From NCBI RefSeq assembly GCF_016056375.1, contig NZ_JAEDAE010000006.1:224843-288842 (forward strand): a stretch of 64,000 bases of DNA. Reading direction: 5' to 3'. Source of the stretch: Hymenobacter negativus. GTDB taxonomy: Bacteria; Bacteroidota; Bacteroidia; Cytophagales; Hymenobacteraceae. Below are positions 40,457 to 49,240 of the stretch, in pieces (position 1 is the stretch's first letter; the number at the start of each line of letters is the position of its first letter). The notes under the pieces were generated by a model. It saw only the letters and a list, made by a program, of their open reading frames with translations, was not told the DNA's origin and searched no databases. The position numbers were made by a program, and so were the translations under genes.

Positions 40457-41011
40457 ATGTCTGATACCGCAACCGCCGCCACTGCCACCAAATGGACGCT
40501 CGACCCTACCCACTCGGAAATCCAGTTTAAAATCAAGCACCTGGTGATTTCTACCGTCACCGGCTCGTTCAAGTCGTTCCAGGGCTCGATGCAGAGCGCA
40601 AGCGACGACAACTTTGAAAATGCCCAGGTTGAGTTTTCGCTCAACGTTGACAGCATCGACACCAACCAGGAAATGCGCGACGGCCACCTCAAAGGCGAAG
40701 AATTCTTCGACGCGGCCAAGTACCCGACCATCAAGTTTGAGTCGACTTCGTTTGTGAAAGACGGCGACGGCTACAAAGTGACCGGCAACCTCACGATGAA
40801 AGACGTGACCAAGCCCGTGACCCTGGAAGCCGAATACGGCGGCTCGGCCGTCGATTTCTACGGCAACCACAAGGCTGGTTTTGAGGTAACCGGCAAAATC
40901 AACCGCAAAGAGTTCGGCCTCACCTGGGGCGGCATCACCGAAGCCGGGGCCATCGTGCTGGGCGACGACGTGAAGCTGATTGCCAACGTGCAGTTTGCCA
41001 AGCAGGCTTAA
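40457..41011 (+). CDS. YceI family lipid-binding protein
   Basis: A 184-residue lipocalin-like YceI protein, a fold that binds isoprenoids or other long lipids. The pattern is complete: TKWTLDPTHSEIQFKIKHLVISTVTGSF, DTNQEMRDGHLKGEEFFDAAKYPTIKFEST, VTGNLTMKDVTKPVTLEAEYGG, and KAGFEVTGKINRKEFGLTWG. The ATG at 40457 is the only reasonable start, although the frame is open from 40349. It has no signal peptide, in contrast to E. coli YceI, so it should be cytoplasmic. Its promoter carries two operator-like palindromes, suggesting control by a dimeric repressor, and it is followed by a strong terminator. Confidence 0.93.
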   Translation: MSDTATAATATKWTLDPTHSEIQFKIKHLVISTVTGSFKSFQGSMQSASDDNFENAQVEFSLNVDSIDTNQEMRDGHLKGEEFFDAAKYPTIKFESTSFVKDGDGYKVTGNLTMKDVTKPVTLEAEYGGSAVDFYGNHKAGFEVTGKINRKEFGLTWGGITEAGAIVLGDDVKLIANVQFAKQA

Positions 41012-41034
41012 TTGCCGCCTTTCGCAGCTTATTC

Positions 41035-41069
41035 AAGCGGCGGCTTCTTCGGAAGCCGCCGCTTTTTTT
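41035..41069 (+). terminator. Strong UUCG-loop terminator of yceI
   Basis: AAGCGGCGGCTTC-TTCG-GAAGCCGCCGCTT, 13 perfect base pairs closed by a UUCG tetraloop, then T7. Confidence 0.92.
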
Positions 41070-41145
41070 GTGGGTAATGCAACGCTGCGCGGCAGCCGGC
41101 GGTCAGGGCGGTAATTCCGGTTCTTTCACTTTTCCAGCCCTGCTT

Positions 41146-41562
41146 ATGCTTCGCTCACTTTCCTCTCTCTGCCTGGCCGCGCTCACGGCCGGCTCGCTCC
41201 TCGGCTGCAAAAAAGACTGCGCCACGCCCCAACCCAGCTGCTACAGCGGCACGGTGGTAGCCACCACCTGCATGCTGGGCGTTTTGGTCGATGTCGACCC
41301 GGCTTATCGCATCGGCGCGCGGGCGGTGTCGATAGTAGGCAACCGCTTTTTGGGCGACAACGTGGTGGCTGTGGTCAATTCGACCAGCTTGGGCAACCTG
41401 GGCCAGGTGGGCCAACAACTGCACTTCACCTACACCAAAACCCCGGCCCCGACTACTCCGACCATGACGTGCCTGGCGGCCGATGGCACGACTACCCCGG
41501 TGCCGTTCGTGACGCTCAGCAACCTCTCCACGGTGTCCTGCGACTCGGTTCGCGCGAAATAA
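41146..41562 (+). CDS. Small hypothetical lipoprotein
   Basis: A 138-residue protein I do not recognise. The signal peptide ends in a lipobox, SLLGC, with Cys21 as the lipidated residue. The mature part has several cysteines (CKKDC, PSCYSG, TTCMLG, MTCLA, SCDS), and short beta-like stretches such as YSGTVVATTCMLGVLVDVD and ARAVSIVGNRFLGDNVVAVVN, resembling an OB-like or other small beta-barrel. The start is set by the signal peptide; the frame is open from 41068. It likely sits on the inner or outer membrane facing the periplasm. Confidence 0.72.
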   Translation: MLRSLSSLCLAALTAGSLLGCKKDCATPQPSCYSGTVVATTCMLGVLVDVDPAYRIGARAVSIVGNRFLGDNVVAVVNSTSLGNLGQVGQQLHFTYTKTPAPTTPTMTCLAADGTTTPVPFVTLSNLSTVSCDSVRAK

Positions 41563-41592
41563 GCGCCGGTCCGGATTTCGATTTTTGACCAC

Positions 41593-41625
41593 AAAAAAGG
41601 CGGCCCGTTGGGGCCGCCTTTTTTG
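41593..41625. terminator. Bidirectional terminator
   Basis: ACAAAAAAGGCGGCCC-GTTG-GGGCCGCCTTTTTTGT hairpin with A- and T-runs on both sides, between convergent genes. Confidence 0.88.
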
Positions 41626-41643
41626 TTTATTCCGCGCCTAGCA

Positions 41644-42648
41644 TTAGGCCGACAGCAGTTCCTTGTCCGGCACGCTCTGGTCTTTGAGAGTGGCGGTGCC
41701 GCGCTCCTTGCGCATGATGCGCGAGTAAAGGCTGATTTCCTGGTCGAACAGAAATTTAAAGAAGAGCTTGGTGTAGCTGGTGTGGGCCAGCAGCGGCTCG
41801 TAGAACTCGGGGGCCACGGTTTTGAGCTTGGGCAGGTTGTTCCACGGAATGCTGGGCATGTCGTGGTGCTCGTTGTGGAAGCCCACGTTGAGGTTGATGC
41901 CGTTGAGGCGGCCGTAGTAGGAATAAGTCTCCTGCTCGGGGCTGAGGGTGAGGTAGTGCTCCTGAATCCAGCGGGCGCCCAGCGGGTGCAGGCCCACCGA
42001 AAACCAGAAGCTGAGAAACAAATACAGCAGCGCCGTCCAACCGAAGAAGTAAACGATGGCCACGTCGAAGGCAATCTGGGCCACAATGTTAGCCGCCACG
42101 TACTTATCAATAGTGGCCACCTCGCGGCAGCGCGCCGTGCGAATCACCTGAAACAGCGGGAAGAAAAACAGCCAGATTGCCTTGCCAATGCTGTAGTTAT
42201 GAATCAGTTTGGCTTCGTACCAGTCGGGCAGGTCGGCATCCAGTTCGTGCACGCCCTGAAACACGTGGTGCTTGATGTGAAAATTCTTGAAGCTGATGGC
42301 TGTGGGGAACACCGACGGAAAATTGGCCAGAATGCCAGTGGCCACGTTCTGCCATATCTTCCGGAACACCAGGTTGTGGGCCGCTTCGTGAATGACCACA
42401 AACAGGGTGTGCGAGAAAAACGCCCCCACCAGGTAAGCGGCCGGAATGGTCCAGTACCAGGCCTTGTCCCGCAGGAAATACGCAATGGCCACCTGGGCCA
42501 GCACGCAGCCCAGCCCGATGAGGAAGGTGGTGGGGTTGCGCGTCATCAGCTGCTTCACCTCGGGGTGGGCCTTGATGATTTGGCGGGTGCGGATGCGGTG
42601 CGGCTCGGGGGCCGTGGCCACGGTGAAAGCGGTAGGTGCTGATGCCAT
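41644..42648 (-). CDS. Fatty acid/sphingolipid desaturase, DES1 (delta-4) like
   Basis: A 334-residue membrane di-iron desaturase. The three histidine boxes are HEAAH (87-91), HIKHH (124-128) and HNEHH (258-262). The protein follows eukaryotic sphingolipid delta-4 desaturase (DEGS1) over its full length: N-terminal HRIRTRQIIKAHPEVKQLM, IHEAAHNLVF, SFKNFHIKHHVFQG with DADLPDW, GLHPLGARWIQEHYLTL, ETYSYYGRLNGINLNVGFHNEHHDMPSIPW and the C-terminal ISLYSRIMRKERG. Four hydrophobic spans surround the boxes. The probable reaction is oxygen-dependent introduction of a double bond in a dihydroceramide-like long-chain base, but a plain fatty acid substrate cannot be excluded. It stands alone on the minus strand. 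Confidence 0.88.
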   Translation of the reverse strand: MASAPTAFTVATAPEPHRIRTRQIIKAHPEVKQLMTRNPTTFLIGLGCVLAQVAIAYFLRDKAWYWTIPAAYLVGAFFSHTLFVVIHEAAHNLVFRKIWQNVATGILANFPSVFPTAISFKNFHIKHHVFQGVHELDADLPDWYEAKLIHNYSIGKAIWLFFFPLFQVIRTARCREVATIDKYVAANIVAQIAFDVAIVYFFGWTALLYLFLSFWFSVGLHPLGARWIQEHYLTLSPEQETYSYYGRLNGINLNVGFHNEHHDMPSIPWNNLPKLKTVAPEFYEPLLAHTSYTKLFFKFLFDQEISLYSRIMRKERGTATLKDQSVPDKELLSA

Positions 42649-42736
42649 AAGAAGCAGAAAACGGGCACCGTGAATAGCAACGCGCCCGGCCTTTCAGACA
42701 AAAATACGGCAAATAGGTTCAGCGCGGGTCGCGCGC

Positions 42737-43156
42737 CTAGGGCAGGCTGCGCAGCCAGTCTTCGGCATCCTCCAGGCGGTCAAACATTTTTATCTCGAAC
42801 TGGTCGCTGATGCGCTGGTGCAGGTCCTTCATCGAGAGCTGCCCGAACACGCCGGGGGCCAGCACCTGGGCAAAGTAGCGCAGGCCGGCCTGCATGATGC
42901 GCGGCGTCCAGACCTGAGCTACCCACTCGTTGGCATCCACGAAGCGCCCCACCAGCTCGCGGTGGTCGTTGAGCAGCTTGGCGCAGGGCTCGGCGTTGAG
43001 CATGTCGATGTACGCCATGCCGCCGGTTTGGATGGTGGCCAGGGTTTGCACGCCCGACCACTCCGCGTGAATCCAATTATTGACCCGGTCGCGGGTAGCG
43101 GTGAGGTACACGTGGCCATCGGGCCGGCGAAAAGTGAAGGTTTCAACAGGTTCCAC
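42737..43156 (-). CDS. STAS/SEC14-like protein, GTG start
   Basis: A 139-residue cytoplasmic protein paralogous to the gene just upstream. Aligned features are a first strand pair with (N)NW-(I/L)-H/V-(A/V)-(E/D)-W, a LL-ND-x segment (CAKLLNDHREL versus CHKVLNDNTRV), an AxEW-V/A block, IMQAGLRYFAQVLAP versus MTAAGLQYFAWIYSP, and a final DAEDWL versus TAKAWL. There is no ATG before the conserved part except one deep in the upstream gene, so the GTG complementary to 43154-43156 is the likely start, 58 bp after the upstream stop. SpoIIAA/STAS-like folds bind nucleotides or protein partners; the role here is unknown. Confidence 0.75.
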   Translation of the reverse strand: MEPVETFTFRRPDGHVYLTATRDRVNNWIHAEWSGVQTLATIQTGGMAYIDMLNAEPCAKLLNDHRELVGRFVDANEWVAQVWTPRIMQAGLRYFAQVLAPGVFGQLSMKDLHQRISDQFEIKMFDRLEDAEDWLRSLP

Positions 43157-43214
43157 GGGAGAGGCAGCGAAGGAGGACGATGTAAATCCCAAACCTACTG
43201 CAAAATTCCAGCAG

Positions 43215-43613
43215 CTACACCTGCGCCAGCCAGGCTTTGGCGGTGTCGATGTCGTCGAAGGTGGCAACTACCGGCTGGCCGCCCGTGAACTGCAGGGTGA
43301 GGTCGGTGGAGAGGCGGCTGTAGAGATTGGGCGAATATATCCAGGCGAAGTATTGCAGGCCGGCGGCCGTCATGGCCGGAAACCAGTCTTTGCCGGCCCA
43401 TTCGGCGGCTTCGCTCCACATGCTGGTTACGCGGGTGTTGTCGTTCAGCACTTTGTGGCAGCGCTGCAGCTGCAATAGCCGCAGCATTTCCTCGCCGCCG
43501 TGCTGCACACTGGCCAGGTCCTGGTTGCCGTGCCAGTCAACCAGAAGCCACTCATTCAGATGGTCGTAGGAAATGGTGATGTGGGGTGCTTCAAGTAAAA
43601 TTTGAGAGGACAT
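43215..43613 (-). CDS. STAS/SEC14-like protein
   Basis: A 132-residue cytoplasmic protein starting MSSQILLEAPHITISYDHLNEW at the ATG complementary to 43611-43613 (upstream in-frame codons are ignored). Its alternating strand-helix pattern, LLVDWHGNQDLASVQHGGEEML, KVLNDNTRV, WFPAMTAAGLQYFAWIYSP, PVVATFDDIDTAKAWLAQV, is consistent with a SpoIIAA-like (STAS/SEC14) fold. The next gene downstream is a paralogue 58 bp away, so the two are probably one transcript. No kinase, phosphatase or transporter partner is adjacent. Confidence 0.78.
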   Translation of the reverse strand: MSSQILLEAPHITISYDHLNEWLLVDWHGNQDLASVQHGGEEMLRLLQLQRCHKVLNDNTRVTSMWSEAAEWAGKDWFPAMTAAGLQYFAWIYSPNLYSRLSTDLTLQFTGGQPVVATFDDIDTAKAWLAQV

Positions 43614-43997
43614 AACGACAGTTTGGACAGCAATAGCGCCTGCTACGTGAAGTACGTAGCAAAAGATACGCATCCTGAACACACTCAGACTTTTTACACA
43701 ATCCGAACACGCTCATGCCCTATAAACCCGCCAGCCTTCGATATAAATACGGATACGCTAATTCCACGAGTTCATAAATACAAGGCGCTATGGCCCGCAA
43801 AGTCGCAACCCAGGCCTCTGTGGCACGGCTCCATTCGCCAGCCCGGCTCATGTGCCGCCAAACCTCGCCAACCCGGACCGCGCCCGGGGCCGTACGTGGT
43901 ACTCAAGGATAGTGGCGCAGGCTGTAAGGCTGGTGCCATGGCGGCGTCTACCAGCGCAACAAGTCCTTTTTGGCATTTCTTTCTCCGTCTTCTTCTC
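43614..43997. other. Intergenic region between divergent genes
   Basis: 384 bp with promoters for the STAS-like pair (minus) and msrA (plus). Although open in the msrA frame, the part before 43998 has no coding character. No clear -7 boxes or repeats seen. Confidence 0.5.
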
Positions 43998-44672
43998 ATG
44001 AAAAACCAGTTGAAATCCCTGCTTGGCATTGGCCTGCTGGCCTTCACGTTTGCCTGCGGCTCGCAGCAGCCCGCCGATGCCCAGAACCCGCCGCGCTCCA
44101 CGACCGGCTTTGCACCCACCAACCTGACGGGGCTGGCCGTGGCCACCTTTGCGGGCGGCTGCTTCTGGGCCCAGGAGGAGGCATTTGAGCAAATAAAGGG
44201 AGTGAAGCAGGTGGTAAGCGGCTACGCCGGCGGCACCAAGGCCAACCCCACCTACGAGGAAGTGGCCGATAAAACCACCGGCCACACCGAAACGGTGCAG
44301 ATTTACTACGACCCCAAAGTCATCAGCTACCAGAAGTTGGCCGACATTTTCTTTACCGCCTCGCACGACCCCACGCAGCTCAACCGGCAGGGACCGGACG
44401 CCGGCCCCGAGTACCGCTCGGCCGCGTTCTACCGCACCCCCGAGGAAAAGAAAATTCTGGAAACGACCATTGCCCGCGTCAACGCTTCGAAGGAATACGA
44501 CAGCAAGATTGTGACCCAGGTGGTGCCGTTTCAGAAGTTCTGGCCCGCCGAGGACTACCACCAGGGCTACTACCGCCTGCACCCCGAAAACCCCTACATC
44601 GCCCACGTATCGGCGCACAAGGTAGAGCACGTGCAAAAGCTATTTCCGAAAGACCTGAAAAACCCGCTGTAA
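43998..44672 (+). CDS. msrA: Peptide-methionine (S)-S-oxide reductase, lipoprotein form
   Basis: MsrA reduces methionine-S-sulfoxide in proteins. The 224-residue protein has the catalytic Cys55 in AGGCFWAQEEAFEQIKGV, followed by GYAGGTKANPTYEEV, GHTETVQIYYDP, FFTASHDPTQLNRQGPDAGPEYRS and EDYHQGYY. Residues 1-20 form a lipoprotein signal with lipobox FTFAC, Cys20, so this copy acts in the cell envelope and is not cytoplasmic. It lacks an MsrB domain. The ATG at 43998 is chosen because the lipoprotein signal begins there. Envelope MsrA fits a secreted-protein-rich lifestyle exposed to oxidants. Confidence 0.94.
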   Translation: MKNQLKSLLGIGLLAFTFACGSQQPADAQNPPRSTTGFAPTNLTGLAVATFAGGCFWAQEEAFEQIKGVKQVVSGYAGGTKANPTYEEVADKTTGHTETVQIYYDPKVISYQKLADIFFTASHDPTQLNRQGPDAGPEYRSAAFYRTPEEKKILETTIARVNASKEYDSKIVTQVVPFQKFWPAEDYHQGYYRLHPENPYIAHVSAHKVEHVQKLFPKDLKNPL

Positions 44673-44713
44673 AAATCCGTTACAGCGGCCAGCTGTTCAG
44701 TTGGCGCGCTGCC

Positions 44714-44748
44714 CCAAAAGCCCTGGTCCGCAACGACCGGGGCTTTTT
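44714..44748 (+). terminator. Terminator of msrA
   Basis: CAAAAGCCC-TGGTC ... GACC-GGGGCTTTTTG hairpin with a T5 run. Confidence 0.82.
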
Positions 44749-44840
44749 GGTAGCTGCGGCTCACCGGCTGCCAGCAGCCTATCTTTGAGAGCAGAAACGG
44801 CCCGTTAGGGGTTGGTTTCGGTTGCCTGCCCCGTCCGTTT

Positions 44841-47800
44841 ATGTCTGTTGCTACCCCGACCGCGCTGGATTTTGAGCTGCTGTTTTCGCTGCTGCCCGCG
44901 CCCCACGGCGTGCTGGCGCCCAATGGCACGGTGCTGCACCTGAACGCGGCCATGGCCGCCCTGCTGCCGGCTGGCACCGCGCCCGGTGCGCTGATTGGCC
45001 AGCCGCTGGCAGCCCTGCATACCGCCATTGAAACGGGCGGAAGCCTGCTGGCGGCCCCTGCCACCTGGGGTCCGGCCCTGGCCGCCGCGCTGGCTGGCAG
45101 CCCGCAGGTATTGATGCCTGAGCTGGCGAATGCCGCCCCACCGCACGGCTACTGGGAGGCCACGCTCCAGCCCATTGCGCAGCAGCAGGCCCAGCACGTA
45201 CTGCTGCGCCTGCTGGATGTGACGCCGCAGCTGCAAAGCCAACAAGCGGCAGCGCAGGAGCAGGAACGGTTTCGTTTTCTGGCCGAAAGCCTGCCTCAGC
45301 TCATCTGGGCCACCAATGCGCAAGGCGAGGCCGACTACACCAATCAGCGCTTCATTGCTTACACCGGCCACGACGTGCTGCAAATGGCCCCGGCCGAAAA
45401 AGCGGCGCTGTGGCAACAGATAATCCATCCCGATGACCTGGCCGGAATGTATGCCCAATGGGGCGCGGCCCTGCAAAGCACCCAGCCCTTCGAGCTGGAA
45501 TTCCGGATGCGCGGCGTGGACGGTGAATACCGCTGGTTTCTCTCGCAGGTGGTAGCGCAGCGCGATGCCGATGGACAGGTGCAGCGCTGGTTTGGGCTGT
45601 GCACCGACGTGGACGCCCGGCAGCGTGCGCAATTGCAGGTAGGTGCCCAGCAGCGCCATATGCAGCGCATTCTCGACCAGCTGCCGCTCACCATTACTTC
45701 CATGGAAGCGCCCGATTTCCGGTTTACCTTTCTCTCGGCCCGTGCTCGTGAAATGATGGGTTCCCGGGTTAAAATCGGCGCATCGGTGGCGGAGAGCTTG
45801 CCCGAAATTGCCGACCAGGGCTACCTGAAGCTTTTGCAGCAGGTGGTGGCCACGGGCCAGCCCGTGCTGGGCCACGAAGAGTATTCGCTGCTGACCGACC
45901 CTGCCTCCGGCGAGCCCCGGGAGCACTACAACAACTTTGGCTACCTGCCGCTGGCCGGCGAACCCGGCGCCGCCCCCGGCGTGCTGGCCTACAGCCTCGA
46001 CGTGACCGAGCAGGTGCAGGCCCGCCAGCGCAACGAAGCCCTGCAAGCCGAAGCCCGCGCCGCCGACCAGCGCCTGCGCCGCGTGACGGAAAGCCTGCCT
46101 TCCATCACCTTCATCAGCGACCAGGCCGGGGAGGTGCTCTACCTCAGCCCGCAGTGGTACGCCTACACCGGCACCCGGCCCACCGACGACTTGGCCGAGG
46201 TATGGGCCGCCTGCCTGCACCCCGACGATACCGCCCGCGTGGCCACGGCCTACAGCGCCGCGCTGGCCGCCGGTACGCCGTGGCGCTACGAGCTGCGCCT
46301 GCGCCGCCACGACGGCGAATACCGCTGGTTTATGAGCCAGGGCGTGCCCGAACCGTTGGCCGATGCCGTGGGCCGCTCCCGCCAGTGGTTTGGCTCCGAC
46401 CTCGACATTCACGAACTGCACGAGGCCCGGCAGCGCCTTGAAATCAAGGACCAGCAGCTGAGCCAGATTCTGGCCCAGGCCCCGGCGTTCATTGCTACGT
46501 TTGAAGGCCCCGACCACCGCTATTCGTTCTTTAATGCCAGCTACAATCAGCTGATGAACCCGCGCCCCCGCCTGGGCCAGCCGGTGGCCGAGGTGCAGCC
46601 CGAAGTAGCGAAGCAGGGCTTCCTGCAGCTGCTTGACCGCGTGTACCAGACCGGCGAGCCATTTATGGGGCACGAAATGCTCATCCGGTTGCCCGGCCAC
46701 CAGCCCGACGCCCCCAGTACCGAGCAGTATTTCGACCTGAGCCTGGTGCCCCTGCGCGACGACCAGAACCAGGTGTACGGCGTGCTGAATTTTGCCCTGG
46801 AAGTGACCGAGCGCGTGCACGCACGCCAGCACGCTGAGGCCTTGGCGGCCGAAATGAACCGCCGCAATGAGCAGGTGAATGCCATTACGGCTTCGGTACC
46901 GGTGTTCATCTTCAACTTCGCCCCCAGCGGCTCCATCACCTACACCAACCCGTACTTCTACGAGTACACCGGCCTGAGCCCGGCCGACGCCCCCGATTCG
47001 GCCTGGGAAGCCCTCCCACCCGACGACCGTGCCGCCGTGAGCGCCGTGGGTCAGGCCGCCATGGCCGCCGGCCAGGCCTGGGAGGCCACCTTCCGCTGCC
47101 GCCGCCGCGATGGCGAGCTGCGCTGGTTCCAGACCAAAGCCCAGCCCTACACCGATGCCGCCGGGCAGCTGGCCGGCTTCAGCGCGGCCACCGTGGAAAT
47201 TCACGACCTGCACGAGCGCACCGAGGAGCTTACCCGCAGCCGCACCGACTTTGCCGCGCTGGCCGATAAAATGTCGCAACTGGCTTGGATGGCCGATGCC
47301 ACGGGCCATGTTTTCTGGTACAACCAGCGCTGGTATGACTTTACGGGCACTACGCTGGAAACCATGCAGGACGCGGGCTGGCAGGCCGTGCACGACCCTG
47401 AGCTGGTGGAAGGCGTGACTGCCCGCTACCTGGCGGCCATCCGGGCCGGGCAGCCCTGGGAAGACACCTTCCCGCTGCGCCGCCACGACGGCGAGTACCA
47501 CTGGTTTCTGAGCCGCGCCCGGCCCATTCGCGACGCGGCCACCGGCGCAGTGGTGCGCTGGTTCGGCACCAACACCGACGTGACCGAGCTACGCCGCCTG
47601 CAAACCCAACTGGCCGCGAGCGAAGAAGAACAACGCATTCAGGCCGAAAGTATTCCGCAGCAGGTGTGGACGGCCCAGCCCGATGGCACCGTGGACTTCT
47701 ACAACCACCGCACGGCCGCCTACCTGGGCGAAGCCATGGAGAAAAACGGCGCGGCGCACTGGCTCAGCTTTGTGCACCCCGACGACCGCGTCCACATGCA

Positions 47801-49073
47801 GGAGCGGTGGCAGGCAGCCATTGCCAGCCAGCGCTACTACGAGGCCGAATTCCGCCTGCGCCGCTACGACGGGCAGTACCGCTGGTTTCTGGGCCAGGCC
47901 CAGGCCCGACGCGCGCCTGGCGGCGGCATCCTGAAATGGTACGGCACCAACACCGATGTGCACCAGCAGCGCCTGTTGCAGGAGCAGGTGCTGGCCAGCC
48001 AAAACCGTTTCAAGCAACTGCTCGAAGCCCTGCCCCAAATGGCCTGGACCTCGCGCCCCGACGGCAGCGTGAACTACTACAACCAGCGCTGGTACGACTT
48101 CACGGGCAGCACCTTCGAAACCATGCGCGACTGGGGCTGGGAGCGGTTTATTCATCCCGATGACCTGGCGGCCACCATGGCCCGCTGGAAGCACAGCGTA
48201 GCCACGGGCACCGACTTTGAGGCCGAGCACCGCTGGCGCGACCAGACGGGCCACTACCGCTGGTTTCTGGCCCGTGCCGAAGCCATCCGCGACAAGGACG
48301 GTGCCGTGGCCCTGTGGGTGGGCGCCAACACCGACGTGCACGACTTCAAGCAGGTACAGCAGCAGCTCGAACACCAGAACGCCCGCCTGACGCGCACCAA
48401 CGAGGACCTCGACAACTTCGTGTACACGGCCTCGCACGACCTCAAGCAGCCCATCAACAACATGGCGGGCATCTTCGAGGAGCTGACCCGCACGGCCTAC
48501 TTCCGCGACCCCGACGCCATCAAGCTCATCGGCTACTTCGAGCGCGCCCTGGCCCGGATTTATGCCACCATCGACGACCTCAGCGCCATTGTGCAGGTGC
48601 AGCGCCAGCAGCAGGAGATGCCCGTCGAAGCCGTGGACCTGGCCCAGCTGACGGGCGAGATAATGGCCAGCCTGCACGACCAGATTGAGCAGACCGCAGC
48701 CACTTTCGAACTGGACTTCGCCACTTTCCCGGTGGTTGATTTCGTGCGGCCCAACCTGCAAAGCGTCCTGTTTAACCTCATCAGCAATTCGCTGAAGTAT
48801 GCCGCCCCCGGCCGGCCGCCACGCATCCGCCTCAGCAGCACCCCCGATGCGCTCACCGGCCGCCCCACTCTCACGGTGCAGGACAACGGCCTGGGCATCG
48901 ACCTCGACCGCTTCGGCCCGCAGCTCTTCCAGTTGTTTCGCCGCTTCCACGCCCACGTCGACGGCACTGGCATGGGCCTCTACCTCGTCAACCGCATTGT
49001 GCAGAACCACGGCGGCCGGCTCGAAGTGAGCAGCGTGGTGGATGAGGGCACTACGTTTCACATTTATTTGTGA
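44841..49073 (+). CDS. Multi-PAS sensor histidine kinase
   Basis: A 1410-residue hybrid-less histidine kinase with no membrane segment. I count nine PAS/PAC units in tandem (roughly one per 130 residues from 10 to 1170). Most end with a PAC of the (Y)RWFL-S-x-A type followed by WFGT-N-TDV, and the seventh and ninth share the motif QRWYDFTG. The kinase core begins with the H box ASHDLKQPINNM (His near 1198), of the HWE-independent HisKA_4-like class, then the N box NLISNSLKYA (near 1312), G1 DNGLGIDL and G2 GTGMGLYL. It ends at the ATPase domain, with no receiver. The neighbours offer no response regulator, so the signal and target are unknown. Confidence 0.92.
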   Translation: MSVATPTALDFELLFSLLPAPHGVLAPNGTVLHLNAAMAALLPAGTAPGALIGQPLAALHTAIETGGSLLAAPATWGPALAAALAGSPQVLMPELANAAPPHGYWEATLQPIAQQQAQHVLLRLLDVTPQLQSQQAAAQEQERFRFLAESLPQLIWATNAQGEADYTNQRFIAYTGHDVLQMAPAEKAALWQQIIHPDDLAGMYAQWGAALQSTQPFELEFRMRGVDGEYRWFLSQVVAQRDADGQVQRWFGLCTDVDARQRAQLQVGAQQRHMQRILDQLPLTITSMEAPDFRFTFLSARAREMMGSRVKIGASVAESLPEIADQGYLKLLQQVVATGQPVLGHEEYSLLTDPASGEPREHYNNFGYLPLAGEPGAAPGVLAYSLDVTEQVQARQRNEALQAEARAADQRLRRVTESLPSITFISDQAGEVLYLSPQWYAYTGTRPTDDLAEVWAACLHPDDTARVATAYSAALAAGTPWRYELRLRRHDGEYRWFMSQGVPEPLADAVGRSRQWFGSDLDIHELHEARQRLEIKDQQLSQILAQAPAFIATFEGPDHRYSFFNASYNQLMNPRPRLGQPVAEVQPEVAKQGFLQLLDRVYQTGEPFMGHEMLIRLPGHQPDAPSTEQYFDLSLVPLRDDQNQVYGVLNFALEVTERVHARQHAEALAAEMNRRNEQVNAITASVPVFIFNFAPSGSITYTNPYFYEYTGLSPADAPDSAWEALPPDDRAAVSAVGQAAMAAGQAWEATFRCRRRDGELRWFQTKAQPYTDAAGQLAGFSAATVEIHDLHERTEELTRSRTDFAALADKMSQLAWMADATGHVFWYNQRWYDFTGTTLETMQDAGWQAVHDPELVEGVTARYLAAIRAGQPWEDTFPLRRHDGEYHWFLSRARPIRDAATGAVVRWFGTNTDVTELRRLQTQLAASEEEQRIQAESIPQQVWTAQPDGTVDFYNHRTAAYLGEAMEKNGAAHWLSFVHPDDRVHMQERWQAAIASQRYYEAEFRLRRYDGQYRWFLGQAQARRAPGGGILKWYGTNTDVHQQRLLQEQVLASQNRFKQLLEALPQMAWTSRPDGSVNYYNQRWYDFTGSTFETMRDWGWERFIHPDDLAATMARWKHSVATGTDFEAEHRWRDQTGHYRWFLARAEAIRDKDGAVALWVGANTDVHDFKQVQQQLEHQNARLTRTNEDLDNFVYTASHDLKQPINNMAGIFEELTRTAYFRDPDAIKLIGYFERALARIYATIDDLSAIVQVQRQQQEMPVEAVDLAQLTGEIMASLHDQIEQTAATFELDFATFPVVDFVRPNLQSVLFNLISNSLKYAAPGRPPRIRLSSTPDALTGRPTLTVQDNGLGIDLDRFGPQLFQLFRRFHAHVDGTGMGLYLVNRIVQNHGGRLEVSSVVDEGTTFHIYL

Positions 49074-49087
49074 GGATTAATTTCTTT

Positions 49088-49188
49088 GTCATCCTGAGCG
49101 CAGCGAAGGACCTTATCACGGCTGAATAATTTGCAGTAATTCAATCAGCTTTAACGTGACAAGGTCCTCCGCTGCGCTCAGGATGACA
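49088..49188. repeat. Dispersed inverted repeat, family B, copy 3
   Basis: GTCATCCTGAGCGCAGCGAAGG then ACCTTATCACG on the left; CGTGACAAGGTCCTCCGCTGCG and CTCAGGATGAC on the right, with a loop of about 35 nt. It shares the GCGCAGCGAAGGACCTT core with copy 1. Confidence 0.82.
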
Positions 49189-49240
49189 AACGATTTTTGA
49201 CTTTACCTACCAGCAATCCACCACTCCTTCCTCCCCTACC

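Noticed and set aside
44805..47501. 898-codon minus-strand open frame
   Set aside because: Antisense shadow of the histidine kinase.
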